Origin: a virus
Reading direction: 5' to 3' (one strand)
IMG/VR virus record: IMGVR_UViG_3300048918_000117
Location: 1-53,670 of that record
Length of the DNA: 53,670 bases
This document shows positions 10,201-18,721 of this stretch, in pieces. Below the pieces are notes generated by a model. It had not been told where the DNA came from and searched no databases. It saw only the letters and a program-made list of their open reading frames with translations. The stretch's first letter is position 1, and each line of letters starts with the position of its first letter. The position numbers were made by a program, and so were the translations under genes.

Positions 10201-13200
10201 AGCGTCTGGCTGTTGATGTCGAGCCAGATGTTCTGCTTGTTGCCGATACGGTCGACTCGGACCTCGTCCTTTTCCTTGCGGAAGCGGTTCTTGACCTCGA
10301 TCGCCTTGCGACGCATCGTGATGCTCTCGATGCTCTTGCTGAGGTTGTTCGAGACACGCGCGGTGCTGGCCAGACGCGAGGCCGACAGCTGCTGCAGGAA
10401 CTGCTTGCGGCCCTTCGGCGTGGAGATGTCCACGTTGCCGAGCTTCGGGACCAGAGCGAGCATGTCGTCGCTGTACTGGCCGGTCCAGGGGTCCTGGTTG
10501 TTGACATAGGTCGCACCGACTGGACGCAGAGCAGCCTGCGCGAAGCGGTCGAAACCGCCACGCAGGGTGTTCAGGACGGTCTCGGACAGCCAGGTCACCT
10601 GCAGGTTGCCCTCGGGCTGAGCGCCCTGCAGGATCTGGTACGGCGTGTAGGACTTGCCCGCCTCGTCGGTCAGCATCATGTGGTCGACGACGGTCTTGTA
10701 CGCGTAGCGGTAGTTGTACCGGTCGAGAGGCTGACCGTCGCGCTCGATTGCCATGAACCCACGGACCTCGTCCTGGATGAAGGCTTCGAGGTTACCGGCG
10801 TAGTCGGTACCGGCAGGGGACACGATGCCGAGCTTCTGGATCGCGCTTGTAGCGTTCTTGCGCGAGTCGAAGACCGCACGAGTGCCCTGCTGGTTGGCGC
10901 TCTGTACACCGAAGTAGAACGCCTGGGTCAGCGAGTCTCCGTAGTCGCTGTCAGCAACGCCGATACGACCACCGAATGCCAGGTTGTTGGCATACTCCTC
11001 GCCGATCGGAGTGTCGAGCGGGTGGAAGTAGCTGAGCTCGACCGAGTCGATCTTGCCGCCCTCTGGGATGTTGATCGTCTGGTACGCAGCAGCGAACCGG
11101 TCGACATCGAAGGTGCGGTAGGTCGGGTCAGTGACGTCGGACTTGTCTTCGAGGTCAACGGAAACGGTCGGGTCGATTCCGTTGGACAGACGCTGGATCG
11201 GCAGCGAGACCTTACGACCGTCGGCCAGGGTCATGTTGACCATGATGCCGACGTTGTCGTTGGCCTCGCTGTACGGGTCGAGCAGGTCGACAGCGTTCCG
11301 ATCGCCGGTCGAGTGGACAGTCGCACCCTGCAGGATGTTCAGGTCCACGCCGCCGACAGGGTAGCCTGCCGCTGCGAGGTTGACGATGTCGAGAGCTTCC
11401 TCGTCGGTCAGGACCATCTTGCGGGCCATGTCGAGCGTGGGCCGCTTGAACGTGCGACGGTTGCTCGACATCTGAGTCTCGAGACGCTTGAAGCCAGAGC
11501 CGAGAGCGTCGATCTCGTGCATGCCTGCAGCCGAGCGAATCTTCTCGCGAGCCGAGATGTGCTGGATGACGTAGTCCGGCGAGTGCGGCGGCATGTCGTC
11601 CAGGTGCAGGATGTCGCCGAGAGCCTTGGGCACGTCGTCCACGGGCGTGGCCGGGGTCTCGACGCCGTAGGCGGTCGCACGGAACTTCGACGCCGACGCA
11701 GCCAGGTCGTAGAGCATGTCGGTCAGGTAGGACCGGTCACCGCGCATGAAGAACTGGTAGGCATCGGTCGAGAAGTACGAGCCGTTGTTCACGGTGTCGG
11801 GGCTACGACGCGACGGCTGAACCTCAAGGTTCGTCGCGATCGCAGTGGAGATGAGGTCCCAGTCGCCTTCCTTGAGCGAGTCAGGGTTCCGCTTCCACTG
11901 CGTGATCGCCTGCGACTCCTTGTTGTCGCTCATGCTGGTCAGGTCGTCCGCGTACCGGTTGAGGTACTGCGTGAGGTTCGCCTTCATGAGCGTGACCTGG
12001 TCGGCGTTGGCCCAGTCGAACTTCGTGCTGGCCAGCGTGTACTCGGCAGCGGTCTGAGCCTGAGCCTGCGCGTGCAGGATGTACTCCTGCAGCTGCAGAG
12101 CCGCGAGCTCCTCCGGAGACTTGGCGTTCTGCTTGGCCAGCAGGATCTTCTGCTGTTCCTCGTCGATAACACGCGCGATCGACGGCATCAGCGGGTCGAG
12201 CTCGCCTGCCTTGGTCTTGAGCGCAGTGGTACGAGCCAGGTCTTTGTACATCTTGACGTTGTCGGGAGTCAGGTTCCCGACCGTCTTGAGGGCACGAGCA
12301 AGGTCGACGACCGCGTTCTCGTACGAGTTCTCATGCTTGGCGTGAGCTTCTGCACTCTGACCCGACCGCAGAGTCATGAGAGCGGTCAGGAGCTCGGTGA
12401 CGAGGTAGTCGCCATGCAGGGACTGGACGAGACGAACGTACTCGTGCGAGTCCCAGAACGAGTCGGACTCCTGCAGGCGACGGTAGTGCGAGCCGTCGAC
12501 CCACTCCTGAAGGCCACGTCCGGCCTTCTGCGTGACCATACGGGTCTGGCCTTCGCCGTCAGTCGAGTAGCTCGACGGCCAGAAGATCTGCTGGAACAGT
12601 GGCTTGAAGAATCCGTTCTTCGCCTTGTACATGTCGAGCCAGCCCTCGACGTCGACCTCACCGTTGGCGTCGGTCGGGTTCCAGTCGAACGTCGAGCCGT
12701 CGTCCATCTGGATGCGGAGCGGCTGGAGCAGACGACGCGGGTTGGCGGTGAGCTCGTCGACGTAGATCGAGAACCGTTCCATCGTGGCGAGCTCGTGGAC
12801 GCTGGCGAACAGACGGCCCTGGAACAGAGCCTCCGTGTCGCCGAGGCCCTTGGTGCCGAAGCCCGACTCGCCCTTCTTGGCCGCGTTGTTGTCGATGCCC
12901 TCGACCAGGGTAAGAACCGCCAGCTGCTGGGTGTCGCCAGCAACTGTCGGGTTCTGGAACAGCAGCGCCTGCTCGATACGAGTCTTGACCAGCTTCTTGA
13001 TCGACGGGTTCTGTCTGATCTGCTGGTCGTAGGCGAGGTCGTCGGCCTCGTTGTCGGCGATCGTTTTGATACGACCGCCAGCGAGGTTGACGTACTGCTG
13101 CAGGTTTCGCATGGCCTCGCGGCGCTCGGTGTTGCTGCTGATCCACTGCCAGCCACCACGCGTCGCAGACAGGTCGGACAGGAACGTGTCCGACGTGTAG

Positions 13201-16200
13201 GCCAGGAGCGGGACATCGTCCTTGCGGAAGGTCTTGTTGACCCACGCCTCGAAGTCCATCAGGTCCTTGGCGTCGGCGATCCGGTCGAGGAACTCGTCGA
13301 TGCGACCGAGAGCCTGGATCTTGCGCATCGCAAGCACCCAGGGGTCGGTCGGGTCGCTGATCGCGTTCTCCAGCGTCTGGTTGTCCATCTGGAACTTGTG
13401 GATGAGCACGTTGCGGAACATGATCATCGCAGCCTCTTCGGGCTGTGCGAGAAGCATCTCGTAGACCCAGCGAGGAACGGTCGCGACGTTGATCTCGCCG
13501 TTCGGGTCGGCAGGCAGGAACGCCTGCAGAGTCTTCGGGAACAGCTTGAGGACCTGCTTGATGAGCTCGGTGTTGGTGCTGAGCTCGGTTGCCAGGTGTG
13601 CCGGGCCTTCCTTGCGCAGTCGCGCCAGGTTGAGCGGCTTGCCACGGAACTGCCGGGACACGCGGTCCAGGATGTCGCGGACACCCTGCATGGCACGGAG
13701 CATGTCTTCGTGCTCAGCCCGGTTGAGGGTAGCCAGCTCACCGAGCGGGCGACCGTTCTCACCGTGGGTCAGTTGAGTGTCCACGTTGCCAGTCACCGTG
13801 TCCACGAAGAACGTCCACGGGGTCATGACAGTGCCCGACTCGTACGGGAAGCCGTTCTTGACCGGCTTGCCGTCGAAGGTCGTGGCGGAGGCGGGGTCGC
13901 GCCTCCAACGAGTCCGAAGCGCGCTACGAGCATCGGCACCGAGGCCCATGTAGCGCGCGTTGATCATAGCCATGCTCTTGCCGGTCAGGTTGTGCTTGGC
14001 GGCGAGCTCGTCACCGACAATCGCCTCGACAGGCATGGCTGCGACCAGAGCGTTCGATGCGCCTTCTGGACTCAGGTTCCGATAGTATTGGATGCGCTTG
14101 GACTGCTCGCTCTCGTCGAGGCCGCTGTTGCGGGCCTCCATGTCAGCAGCGCTCCGCATGATGAGCTGCAGCACAGACACCGTGTTGCGCTCGCCGCGTC
14201 GCGTCTCCCAGAACGGAATCTGGTTGTTGACATCGTATTCAGTTGCCTCTGCAACAGTCATGGCCGCCAGGTTCGGCAGCACGAACTGGAGAGGAACGTC
14301 CGGGTACAGGACCTTCGCCAGGGCTTCGACGTCCTTGCGGGCCTGTGCAACGATCGGGTCGGCGTTCTTGACCAGCTGGTCGATCTTGCTGGTCTGACGC
14401 CCGCTGTTGATCGCGGTGTAGATGCGGATGAGCTCCTGCATCATGGGGTTCGGGTTCTCGTAGTTGCCCGAAACGAAGTCCTCGTTGTTGTACGAGTTGT
14501 ACGCGAGGCGAGTCTCGTTGCGGAACGTGTCCGAACCGTACGTAGCTTGGTGCAGGCTGATGCCGAGCGTGGAACCGGCCTGCGCAGCCTCGGTGCTCAC
14601 ACGACCGGCGACCGCCTCCGGCGTGGACGGCAGAGCGCCGTTCTCGTGGAGCAGCTGAGTGGTGACTCGCTGCGCGTTCTTCATGCGGAAGTCCTGCTGG
14701 TGAGCCTGGATGAGGCCCTCGATCAGCAGGATCGAGGAGCGGTTCTCGTAGACACGCGTGATCGGCTCGGCGTCGCCCTGCGGAATCTGGACCTCGGTCC
14801 GGAGCATGGACAGACGCTCCATGTTGTCAGGGTAGAGGCTGGCTAGCGTCTTGTAGAGGTTGGCCTTCCAGTCCTCGTTGCCGGAGCCGTACTCGCCGAC
14901 CATGTCGTTGCCATTCGAGTCCTTGACTCGGACGCGCAGCTGCGTCGCCTTGTCGACGCGGGACTTGCCGACAGCCTGCTCGACGACCTCGTTCGGGATA
15001 CCGACCGTCGCGAAGATCTTCTTGAGGCTCATCTCGAGACCCATGAGGAAGTTGTTCGCGATCGCGTTGTGCTCGTCGTCGGGGCTGGTCAGGGACTCCT
15101 GCACCAGCTGACGAGCATCCATCTCGTACTTGCGGTCGGGGACGTTGTAGGTACCGTCCGGCTTCTTGAGGAAGCTACCGTCCTTGATGCGCTGAGCTGC
15201 AATGCGGTTGATCGGGGCTGCACGAAGCTGCAGCTTGGCCTGGTCGCCGTCGGTGTCGGCGCTCAGGGCGTCGAAGACGGACTGGGACAGCTGCAGCACG
15301 CCGTTGCCGGACAGGATGTCGCCGTAGCCGTTGTCCATGCCCTGCGACAGCGAGTGGCTGACCTGCGGCACGATCGGGACGAACGAGCCGGGGTTGTCGT
15401 TCGGGTAGCGGGACACCATGAAGATGCCCTCGGTACGCGTGAACTCGTCGGACTGAGGGGGCAGGTTGCCGTTGTCGTCCGGCATGTAGCCGTTGGCGAT
15501 ACTGTTGAACAGGCCGTTGATCGAGTCGACCGCACTGAGGTCGCCGGTCAGGTAGAGCTCGTGCAGGTCGTCGAAGATCTGCTTGGTCCGCATGTGGAAC
15601 GCGAGAGCCTTCTGCGCGTACTCCAGGTTCGCCTGGATGTCTTCGGCGTTCTCGGACTGCTGCAGGTCCTTCTGACCGGCCTTGATGACGTCCTGCAGCT
15701 GCTGGATCTTGTCCGACAGCATGTGGCTGGTGGACTCCCAGGACTGGTAGCCTGCGTCCTCAAGACCCTTGCGGATGTCGGAGATCGGAGCGAGCGCGCG
15801 CATGTTCTCGACGCCGTCGCCCTGCAGCTTGATGCGGGCCTCCAGGTCGCTGGAGGCGTCGTACGCCTGCTCCAGGAACGCGTTGGTGTAGGCCTGGTCA
15901 CGCTGCCAGTCACGGGCGATTCGACGCATGCCCTCGCCCATGATGCGGGTCTCGTGCGTCTTGAGTGTCGTGGCGTCAGCACGAGCGGCGGGGTTCATCG
16001 CCTTGAGATCCTTCATCGTGATCTCAGGCTCGCCGTTGACGAAGTTGCGAGCGTTGATGCGGTCCAGGTCGCGCTGGTCGTTGTTCTGGTTGCGAGCAAC
16101 GCGAGCGGCGAAGTGTGTACCGGCAGTCTGGCCAGCACCACCGGCGAAGCCCATGAGCGCGGCCTGCACGATCTGGTCTCGCATGCCGTTGGTGTCGGAG

Positions 16201-17780
16201 TAGCCGACAGCGACGTTGTCGAGGACGGTCTGCGCGACCTCTTCGACCGCCTCGTGCCAGCCGTTGGTGATGACCTGGTACATGGCGGGAGCGTGGTGGA
16301 TGCGCTCAGCAGCGTTGAACAGGTCCTGGCTGGTGATCTTCGCGCCGGTCTTGTTGGCGGCGAGAGCAGCACCACGCAGGCCGACCCACTCGATCATGGT
16401 GGAAGGAGCCAGGAACGCAGGCACAGCATCGGCGATCTTGCGCCCGAGCGAGCGTTCCTGGACCGCCCAGTTGCCCGCGTCGTCCTGGATGCGGGTGAAC
16501 GTACGGCCACCGGCCTGCGTGACCTCGCTGGTCGCTGCACGCTCGGCACCGATCGCAGCTTTCGCGCTGCGGAACAGGATGCTCGGCACGAACATCTGAG
16601 CAGCGTCGATGCCAGCAGAGGCGGCAGCAGCGAGCACGTTGTCCGGCGTGACCCAGCTCTGGCTGTAGTCGCTCCAGACCTTGCCACCGGTCAGGCTCAG
16701 CGCCTTGCCAGTGGCGGCAGCGCCCATGCTGGCGGTGTACGCGACACGACCAGGGGCGCTCGCAGACAGCAGAGCGGAGTCACCGAACTGCAGCACGCCA
16801 TCGAGCACGTCTGCGCCGAGACCCTTGTTCTGGGTCTGGTAGTAGGCGGACTGTCCGTCGCCGATACCACCCGGCAGGGCAGCGTCATAGATGCCGTGCT
16901 CAATCGCACGCAGGGTTCCGGAGTTCATGGCCAGACCGCCGAAGGCCTGAGCAGCACCACCGATACCGACGGCGGCGTTCTGCTTGAAGCCCTGGCTGGT
17001 CTGGTCGGTCGCGCGAGCAGCGAGGTCGATGACCTCGTCCCGGTTCAGCAGACCGCCGACGAAGCCAGCGATCGAGCCACCCACAGCGCCCCACGGACCG
17101 AACGCCGCGCCCTGCAGGGCACCCATGCCGGTCTGAGCAGCGATGGCGATCGGAGCATCGAAGCCCGACTTCTTCCAGTCGGCCTTGAGCTTGGAGACAC
17201 GTTCCTCGGTCTCGCGGCTGGTAAGGCCAGCTTCGACCGTCTTGCCTTCCTTGGTACCCTGCTGGAGCGTCTGCTCCTTGATCGCGTCCTGGTTTCCGTC
17301 GGCGTCACGGTAGATTCGACCCGCGTCTTTCCCCGTAACGAGCGGAGTCAGGATCGCGTTGGCCTCTTCGGTGGTGACGTTCGAGTTGTGGTCGTACAGG
17401 TTGTATTGGAACTTCCCGTTCTCGTACACGTCACCGGTCTTGAAGTTGCGCTTGTCCGGGTCGCCGTCCTTGAACTGCTGATCCCAGGTAACGATACCCG
17501 TGAAGTCCTTGTTCTGGAACAGACGAGACTGGTAGGTAGGATCAGCGTCGATCTTAGCCTGCTCAGCATCGCGCTGCTTGCGCATCTGGTCGTAGAACTC
17601 GTTGCTGAACCCGGACTTTTCGCTGTTCGGGTTGCCACCAGTCTGCCACGCGGGAAGGCGGTTCGGATTCTGGTTGCCAGCTTTGACACCGTTGAAGTTC
17701 GACCAGTCCGTCGTCAAACCACTTGGAGCGTTATCCTTCGGGGTGTTGTCCTGACCGAAGGTGGACCAGTCTGTTGCCAC
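4287..17780 (-). CDS. giant virion protein (4497 aa) with RNA-polymerase beta-prime-like catalytic motif
   Basis: One uninterrupted frame takes a quarter of the genome. The start is GTG at 17778-17780 after AAGGAGTTACCG, and the stop overlaps the portal ATG. The N-terminus (1-200) is polar. Residues about 217-243 are Gly/Ala-rich and hydrophobic, and 640-740 are predicted coiled helices. Residues about 787-850 run from MVSRYPNDNPGS to VLQLSQSVFDALSADTDGDQ. The DTDGD aspartates are D842, D844 and D846 (bases 15243-15257), and this stretch aligns by eye with the NADFDGD region of RNA polymerase beta-prime. A compact alpha/beta-like region lies at about 2617-2677. Two hydrophobic stretches near 3812-3856 and 3900-3915 could cross a membrane, and the C-terminus has a poly-Gly linker. 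Position before the portal, and size, suggest an ejected internal virion protein. I cannot place the second barrel expected of a two-barrel RNA polymerase. Confidence 0.75.
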   Translation of the reverse strand: MATDWSTFGQDNTPKDNAPSGLTTDWSNFNGVKAGNQNPNRLPAWQTGGNPNSEKSGFSNEFYDQMRKQRDAEQAKIDADPTYQSRLFQNKDFTGIVTWDQQFKDGDPDKRNFKTGDVYENGKFQYNLYDHNSNVTTEEANAILTPLVTGKDAGRIYRDADGNQDAIKEQTLQQGTKEGKTVEAGLTSRETEERVSKLKADWKKSGFDAPIAIAAQTGMGALQGAAFGPWGAVGGSIAGFVGGLLNRDEVIDLAARATDQTSQGFKQNAAVGIGGAAQAFGGLAMNSGTLRAIEHGIYDAALPGGIGDGQSAYYQTQNKGLGADVLDGVLQFGDSALLSASAPGRVAYTASMGAAATGKALSLTGGKVWSDYSQSWVTPDNVLAAAASAGIDAAQMFVPSILFRSAKAAIGAERAATSEVTQAGGRTFTRIQDDAGNWAVQERSLGRKIADAVPAFLAPSTMIEWVGLRGAALAANKTGAKITSQDLFNAAERIHHAPAMYQVITNGWHEAVEEVAQTVLDNVAVGYSDTNGMRDQIVQAALMGFAGGAGQTAGTHFAARVARNQNNDQRDLDRINARNFVNGEPEITMKDLKAMNPAARADATTLKTHETRIMGEGMRRIARDWQRDQAYTNAFLEQAYDASSDLEARIKLQGDGVENMRALAPISDIRKGLEDAGYQSWESTSHMLSDKIQQLQDVIKAGQKDLQQSENAEDIQANLEYAQKALAFHMRTKQIFDDLHELYLTGDLSAVDSINGLFNSIANGYMPDDNGNLPPQSDEFTRTEGIFMVSRYPNDNPGSFVPIVPQVSHSLSQGMDNGYGDILSGNGVLQLSQSVFDALSADTDGDQAKLQLRAAPINRIAAQRIKDGSFLKKPDGTYNVPDRKYEMDARQLVQESLTSPDDEHNAIANNFLMGLEMSLKKIFATVGIPNEVVEQAVGKSRVDKATQLRVRVKDSNGNDMVGEYGSGNEDWKANLYKTLASLYPDNMERLSMLRTEVQIPQGDAEPITRVYENRSSILLIEGLIQAHQQDFRMKNAQRVTTQLLHENGALPSTPEAVAGRVSTEAAQAGSTLGISLHQATYGSDTFRNETRLAYNSYNNEDFVSGNYENPNPMMQELIRIYTAINSGRQTSKIDQLVKNADPIVAQARKDVEALAKVLYPDVPLQFVLPNLAAMTVAEATEYDVNNQIPFWETRRGERNTVSVLQLIMRSAADMEARNSGLDESEQSKRIQYYRNLSPEGASNALVAAMPVEAIVGDELAAKHNLTGKSMAMINARYMGLGADARSALRTRWRRDPASATTFDGKPVKNGFPYESGTVMTPWTFFVDTVTGNVDTQLTHGENGRPLGELATLNRAEHEDMLRAMQGVRDILDRVSRQFRGKPLNLARLRKEGPAHLATELSTNTELIKQVLKLFPKTLQAFLPADPNGEINVATVPRWVYEMLLAQPEEAAMIMFRNVLIHKFQMDNQTLENAISDPTDPWVLAMRKIQALGRIDEFLDRIADAKDLMDFEAWVNKTFRKDDVPLLAYTSDTFLSDLSATRGGWQWISSNTERREAMRNLQQYVNLAGGRIKTIADNEADDLAYDQQIRQNPSIKKLVKTRIEQALLFQNPTVAGDTQQLAVLTLVEGIDNNAAKKGESGFGTKGLGDTEALFQGRLFASVHELATMERFSIYVDELTANPRRLLQPLRIQMDDGSTFDWNPTDANGEVDVEGWLDMYKAKNGFFKPLFQQIFWPSSYSTDGEGQTRMVTQKAGRGLQEWVDGSHYRRLQESDSFWDSHEYVRLVQSLHGDYLVTELLTALMTLRSGQSAEAHAKHENSYENAVVDLARALKTVGNLTPDNVKMYKDLARTTALKTKAGELDPLMPSIARVIDEEQQKILLAKQNAKSPEELAALQLQEYILHAQAQAQTAAEYTLASTKFDWANADQVTLMKANLTQYLNRYADDLTSMSDNKESQAITQWKRNPDSLKEGDWDLISTAIATNLEVQPSRRSPDTVNNGSYFSTDAYQFFMRGDRSYLTDMLYDLAASASKFRATAYGVETPATPVDDVPKALGDILHLDDMPPHSPDYVIQHISAREKIRSAAGMHEIDALGSGFKRLETQMSSNRRTFKRPTLDMARKMVLTDEEALDIVNLAAAGYPVGGVDLNILQGATVHSTGDRNAVDLLDPYSEANDNVGIMVNMTLADGRKVSLPIQRLSNGIDPTVSVDLEDKSDVTDPTYRTFDVDRFAAAYQTINIPEGGKIDSVELSYFHPLDTPIGEEYANNLAFGGRIGVADSDYGDSLTQAFYFGVQSANQQGTRAVFDSRKNATSAIQKLGIVSPAGTDYAGNLEAFIQDEVRGFMAIERDGQPLDRYNYRYAYKTVVDHMMLTDEAGKSYTPYQILQGAQPEGNLQVTWLSETVLNTLRGGFDRFAQAALRPVGATYVNNQDPWTGQYSDDMLALVPKLGNVDISTPKGRKQFLQQLSASRLASTARVSNNLSKSIESITMRRKAIEVKNRFRKEKDEVRVDRIGNKQNIWLDINSQTLKKLSEFKATTFNLGFLTSTLTKIQKVPTEGSPDFERFMSKKQIEVLTDRLLSENAVLWWYDTNTSPAEGRDKGVLTKDTWSANSQQAVAPDLDFFAVDLSGLDRDIYGKDFQNRAKSILSDLAKRHHPIILASRDQNQVAEGKKILQSLGYYSQDGTTWEPIDNASLYANERARDAAWTYVENLDADDSHLMAYGSYTLDESGAYYDERAGLIGGTAYRNSAIATTGSTIFGTPMTHAWGNEAQTVLSQLDNMTGYAYLAEQSMLAADPELEVGQINRNSREFKLLVDTWRGRVRKAVDTLDTANGLPRKSHRTFNVGDIILTQGDNGRYRIVIAGFEPVDDVNAVSQLKRNPGGDNLPNIAVYQEKQLSTSVASTPIGTIEDWEPDPRFGLRGKFRQPMGVVANKFINITGYKARAVEVTETPLGVSSKPVLGQRHIAMYLSYRDAAKKGMLDKVQNAPGNAIAFWGFNFIPLLAEGTTATYTGGRITDASQYETLTDVQKQEVRESVIRSLRAIQQEGANDPIYVGAELADAVVHGIEKNAYLTPALAREQEMQISYPVGYKTGFTAESLAQVTASKVYLEAVTAMLKHPGTRIEDLINVPGISNIGVGNGFSFRPSPALSQAFSYDVLRTWIQRDINARLRDTSNTYDEATGELLDGYELQPSWEVKRVAQKNGKRQEHLEMYQWAHMSPTGSDYTALVEHHELTNADDRSSFQVASFGTHSAMLKTGYNVPSKRLEQIRQAAMVGSLDTAEGVAATFDTKPAWSRDRQLQTRLRSPREQIARAKATRWYRASQPRLDQRNWSDPTLYNDTVERIVNAWGLSPVGDYRYLVDQLVRQRLAALSEKDETGARSGEVFQADAEFEADQILSRIEAGEWPTEGGVLFIPDPEMVQELLAHGGKLPEGVTNMEEAFNHVMGDIILNGTQLSYQEFLPALDGFVHAWEDYFDMDIVSLDPAVRDRFIDPRDGGLYTTLDPLTQEQLEINPTDGNGRQSGMYYYGGSWNTGLKDGEYPAYIGVGKKMTYLDKRRIKKESKAKQTISQQVNEGRKMGAAITFSNRAFRVWHRWVAAVGMANPEIIIWGGAEAIRNGAQEKTLRLLTGSTVWQQQIAARTHNALTELWPSFLQSTYGQALLPGVTPFVSQEDLKLRQDVIEALAGSQEWRTQINAESKHKVIDPSAGKPEEALDKVLDVLGRMQDPTSRMYMRGKAAMYIDTILRHMHATNHPTTPRELLLMLRNNRGMLKEQAPDLHDVGSRAIQRQKGFDRTVPAAITDGLLGAARNSANPLINWSGNILKGLSVFQNFFWTTGMVTTGTQGLNAIAATLLQGSRGGKTFGNRVFNGIARNNGLENAIDLQEQVMGQTALAEAMLRGSVTQMHLFMLGLIFGSLGLTGEDEEERKRRKRNLNQGLGAWYDPEDLANDFRNYNAIYLDNIPLLGELFQAPNAEGQPERSPAQLHWTLKLFLSPAMGMADFFDTGNVAYLLEGFKDAVGSLPFSSILSVQDTANTVTALAQAAAQGADKAATPGEYADALNPLLTGALLMEKVTLENNFITSLYVNTDEYNRNPWVYGAVDESGNIVTDKLGVPQSSEAYQYKTNADGTVYEGKVYRTPEEGALRAAISERPTLATMLNIAFSTSGTINSYWRQDMVPSEVVQYKKALGFDQAEPLILSVWDPNNNREVLTRDGADRILQSLGMGSVKATDPALDGVYIDVPTRQAIMVDLQKRIYIEGRETLGLTDEEAKARVSKIWYGDKSNPYVTPLNDVVWNQGEFAGDNGLPYAQTTRYRQLNTTFATGPDGKAWATGLQRGSLYQWVGLDPYQGTQAVESQTFGLNQDGNLNATDPITQQNIGRRALQKIGSNWDIPNDADIVDAIKAAQTAITDQLKDLQAADYASYAKRGGYAFGPGGGGGGGSRYGNESLMPFLNGMNVPFADNMPNIFINNVIPRRADIRRERFSSDRGRLNNQQ

Positions 17781-18286
17781 CGGTAACTCCTTGTAGTTCG
17801 GGGACGGCTGCTACGCCTATTATACCGGCTGGCCGCCCACCGCGGGAAAATCGCCGCTAAAGCACGGCTTTGAACGACCGTTCGGGGAAGACAAGCACTG
17901 GCCCTGAGCAGGGGAATCAAGGTCGGAGTGGAAGGATCGGTCAGTCGTATCTGTCCTTGTCACCGGGGTAGAGGCAATGGCCTGTCCGGGCCTCGACGTC
18001 TCATGTGACGTATCGGGGACTGGGAACCAGGATCTGAAAAATTTGGTAACTTTTTGGGGGCAGATGGATGAAATATATAAAATACATAATAAACATCATA
18101 TACCCCCCATATATTAATAAATATATAAGTATCTAATTGGTCACAATTAGCTACTATCTAGTATCCCATCATCATCTAATATCTATTTTTTGAAGCTAGA
18201 AAGGCAACAGGTCTATGGTGCTTTTAATGCTGCTTTTAAATCATTTAATGTAAGTGTAAATCGGAACCAACAGATTGGAACGTAAC
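17781..18286. other. gene-free left part of the control region with AT-rich island
   Basis: No gene is visible. Bases 17781-18030 have the genome's usual GC-rich composition. From about 18050 the DNA becomes very AT-rich, with runs of ATATATAA and TTAATAA. A perfect 7-bp hairpin with loop GTCA (CTAATTG/CAATTAG) lies at 18133-18150. Such an easily melted stretch beside iterons is typical of replication origins. Confidence 0.6.
17819..17824 (-). promoter_or_regulatory. TATAAT box for the virion block
   Basis: A perfect minus-strand TATAAT lies 39 bases upstream of the GTG start of the giant gene, with no TTGACA-like element 16-18 bases further upstream. It is probably the first promoter of the minus-strand virion operon. 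It belongs to a set of similar -35-less boxes at 20803, 22944, 32316, 34805 and 46795. Confidence 0.55.
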
Positions 18287-18655
18287 ATGTCAGACAACAA
18301 CGAGATCGTGTTTGCTGCGCAGAACAACGTCGACGTCGTGTCGATGGTGTCACGTGCTGCATCGGCTGGTCCCATGGCTGTTCAGTCGCTCACAATGGCG
18401 CTGGACAGGCTGGATGACGACTTCAAGCACGTGTACATCGACAACATGTACACGACGGCGAACGAGCGCAAGCAACAGTTCCTGTCCATGTATGCTCCCA
18501 AGGAGCAGTGGCAGGACACGATCGTTCGTAACTCGGACGGTAGCATCGTCTTCCAGGCTGACGGTGTCACACCGTACACTGAGAAGACGTTGGTGCCGTC
18601 CAGGTACGACAACTTGCTGGCTGCAATCGCAACGCCACTCGTGCGTGAGCAGTAA
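18287..18655 (+). CDS. hypothetical early protein (122 aa)
   Basis: First gene of the plus-strand block; I do not recognise it. The chosen ATG (MSDNNEIVFAAQNN) follows a weak GGAAC site; a TTG four codons upstream would add MERN. The middle (MALDRLDDDFKHVYIDNMYTTANERKQQF) looks helical and charged, with no membrane segment or cysteine motif. It sits alone inside the control region, between the AT-rich island and its own strong terminator, so it is expressed separately from the main early operon. Its GC content is near the genome average although its surroundings are AT-rich, which supports coding. Location beside iterons makes a replication or early regulatory role conceivable, but nothing in the sequence shows it. 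Confidence 0.7.
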   Translation: MSDNNEIVFAAQNNVDVVSMVSRAASAGPMAVQSLTMALDRLDDDFKHVYIDNMYTTANERKQQFLSMYAPKEQWQDTIVRNSDGSIVFQADGVTPYTEKTLVPSRYDNLLAAIATPLVREQ

Positions 18656-18662
18656 CAAGTAA

Positions 18663-18700
18663 CAAATGCGTTAGCTGAAAAGCTAATGCATTTGTTTTTT
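18663..18700 (+). terminator. intrinsic terminator after the 122-aa gene
   Basis: Bases 18663-18676 pair with 18681-18694 (14 bp with one G-T wobble) around a GAAA loop, followed by a run of six T. This is a textbook rho-independent terminator and one of the few in this genome with a T-tract. Confidence 0.9.
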
Positions 18701-18721
18701 ATTTAATTTTTTCTTTATATG

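Noticed and set aside
6744-14846. A 2700-codon open frame on the plus strand inside the giant gene
   Set aside because: It lies exactly antisense to the giant protein gene. In GC-rich genes the biased third positions keep the opposite-strand frame free of stops. It has no promoter, coupling or recognisable domains, and its product is arginine/valine/leucine low-complexity.
15243-15257. EF-hand or dockerin calcium loop as the explanation of DTDGD
   Set aside because: The loop consensus needs Gly at position 6 and an acidic residue at 12. Here the residue after the last Asp is Gln and no second loop is adjacent, whereas the preceding 20 residues fit the beta-prime pattern. It is kept as an alternative but not preferred.
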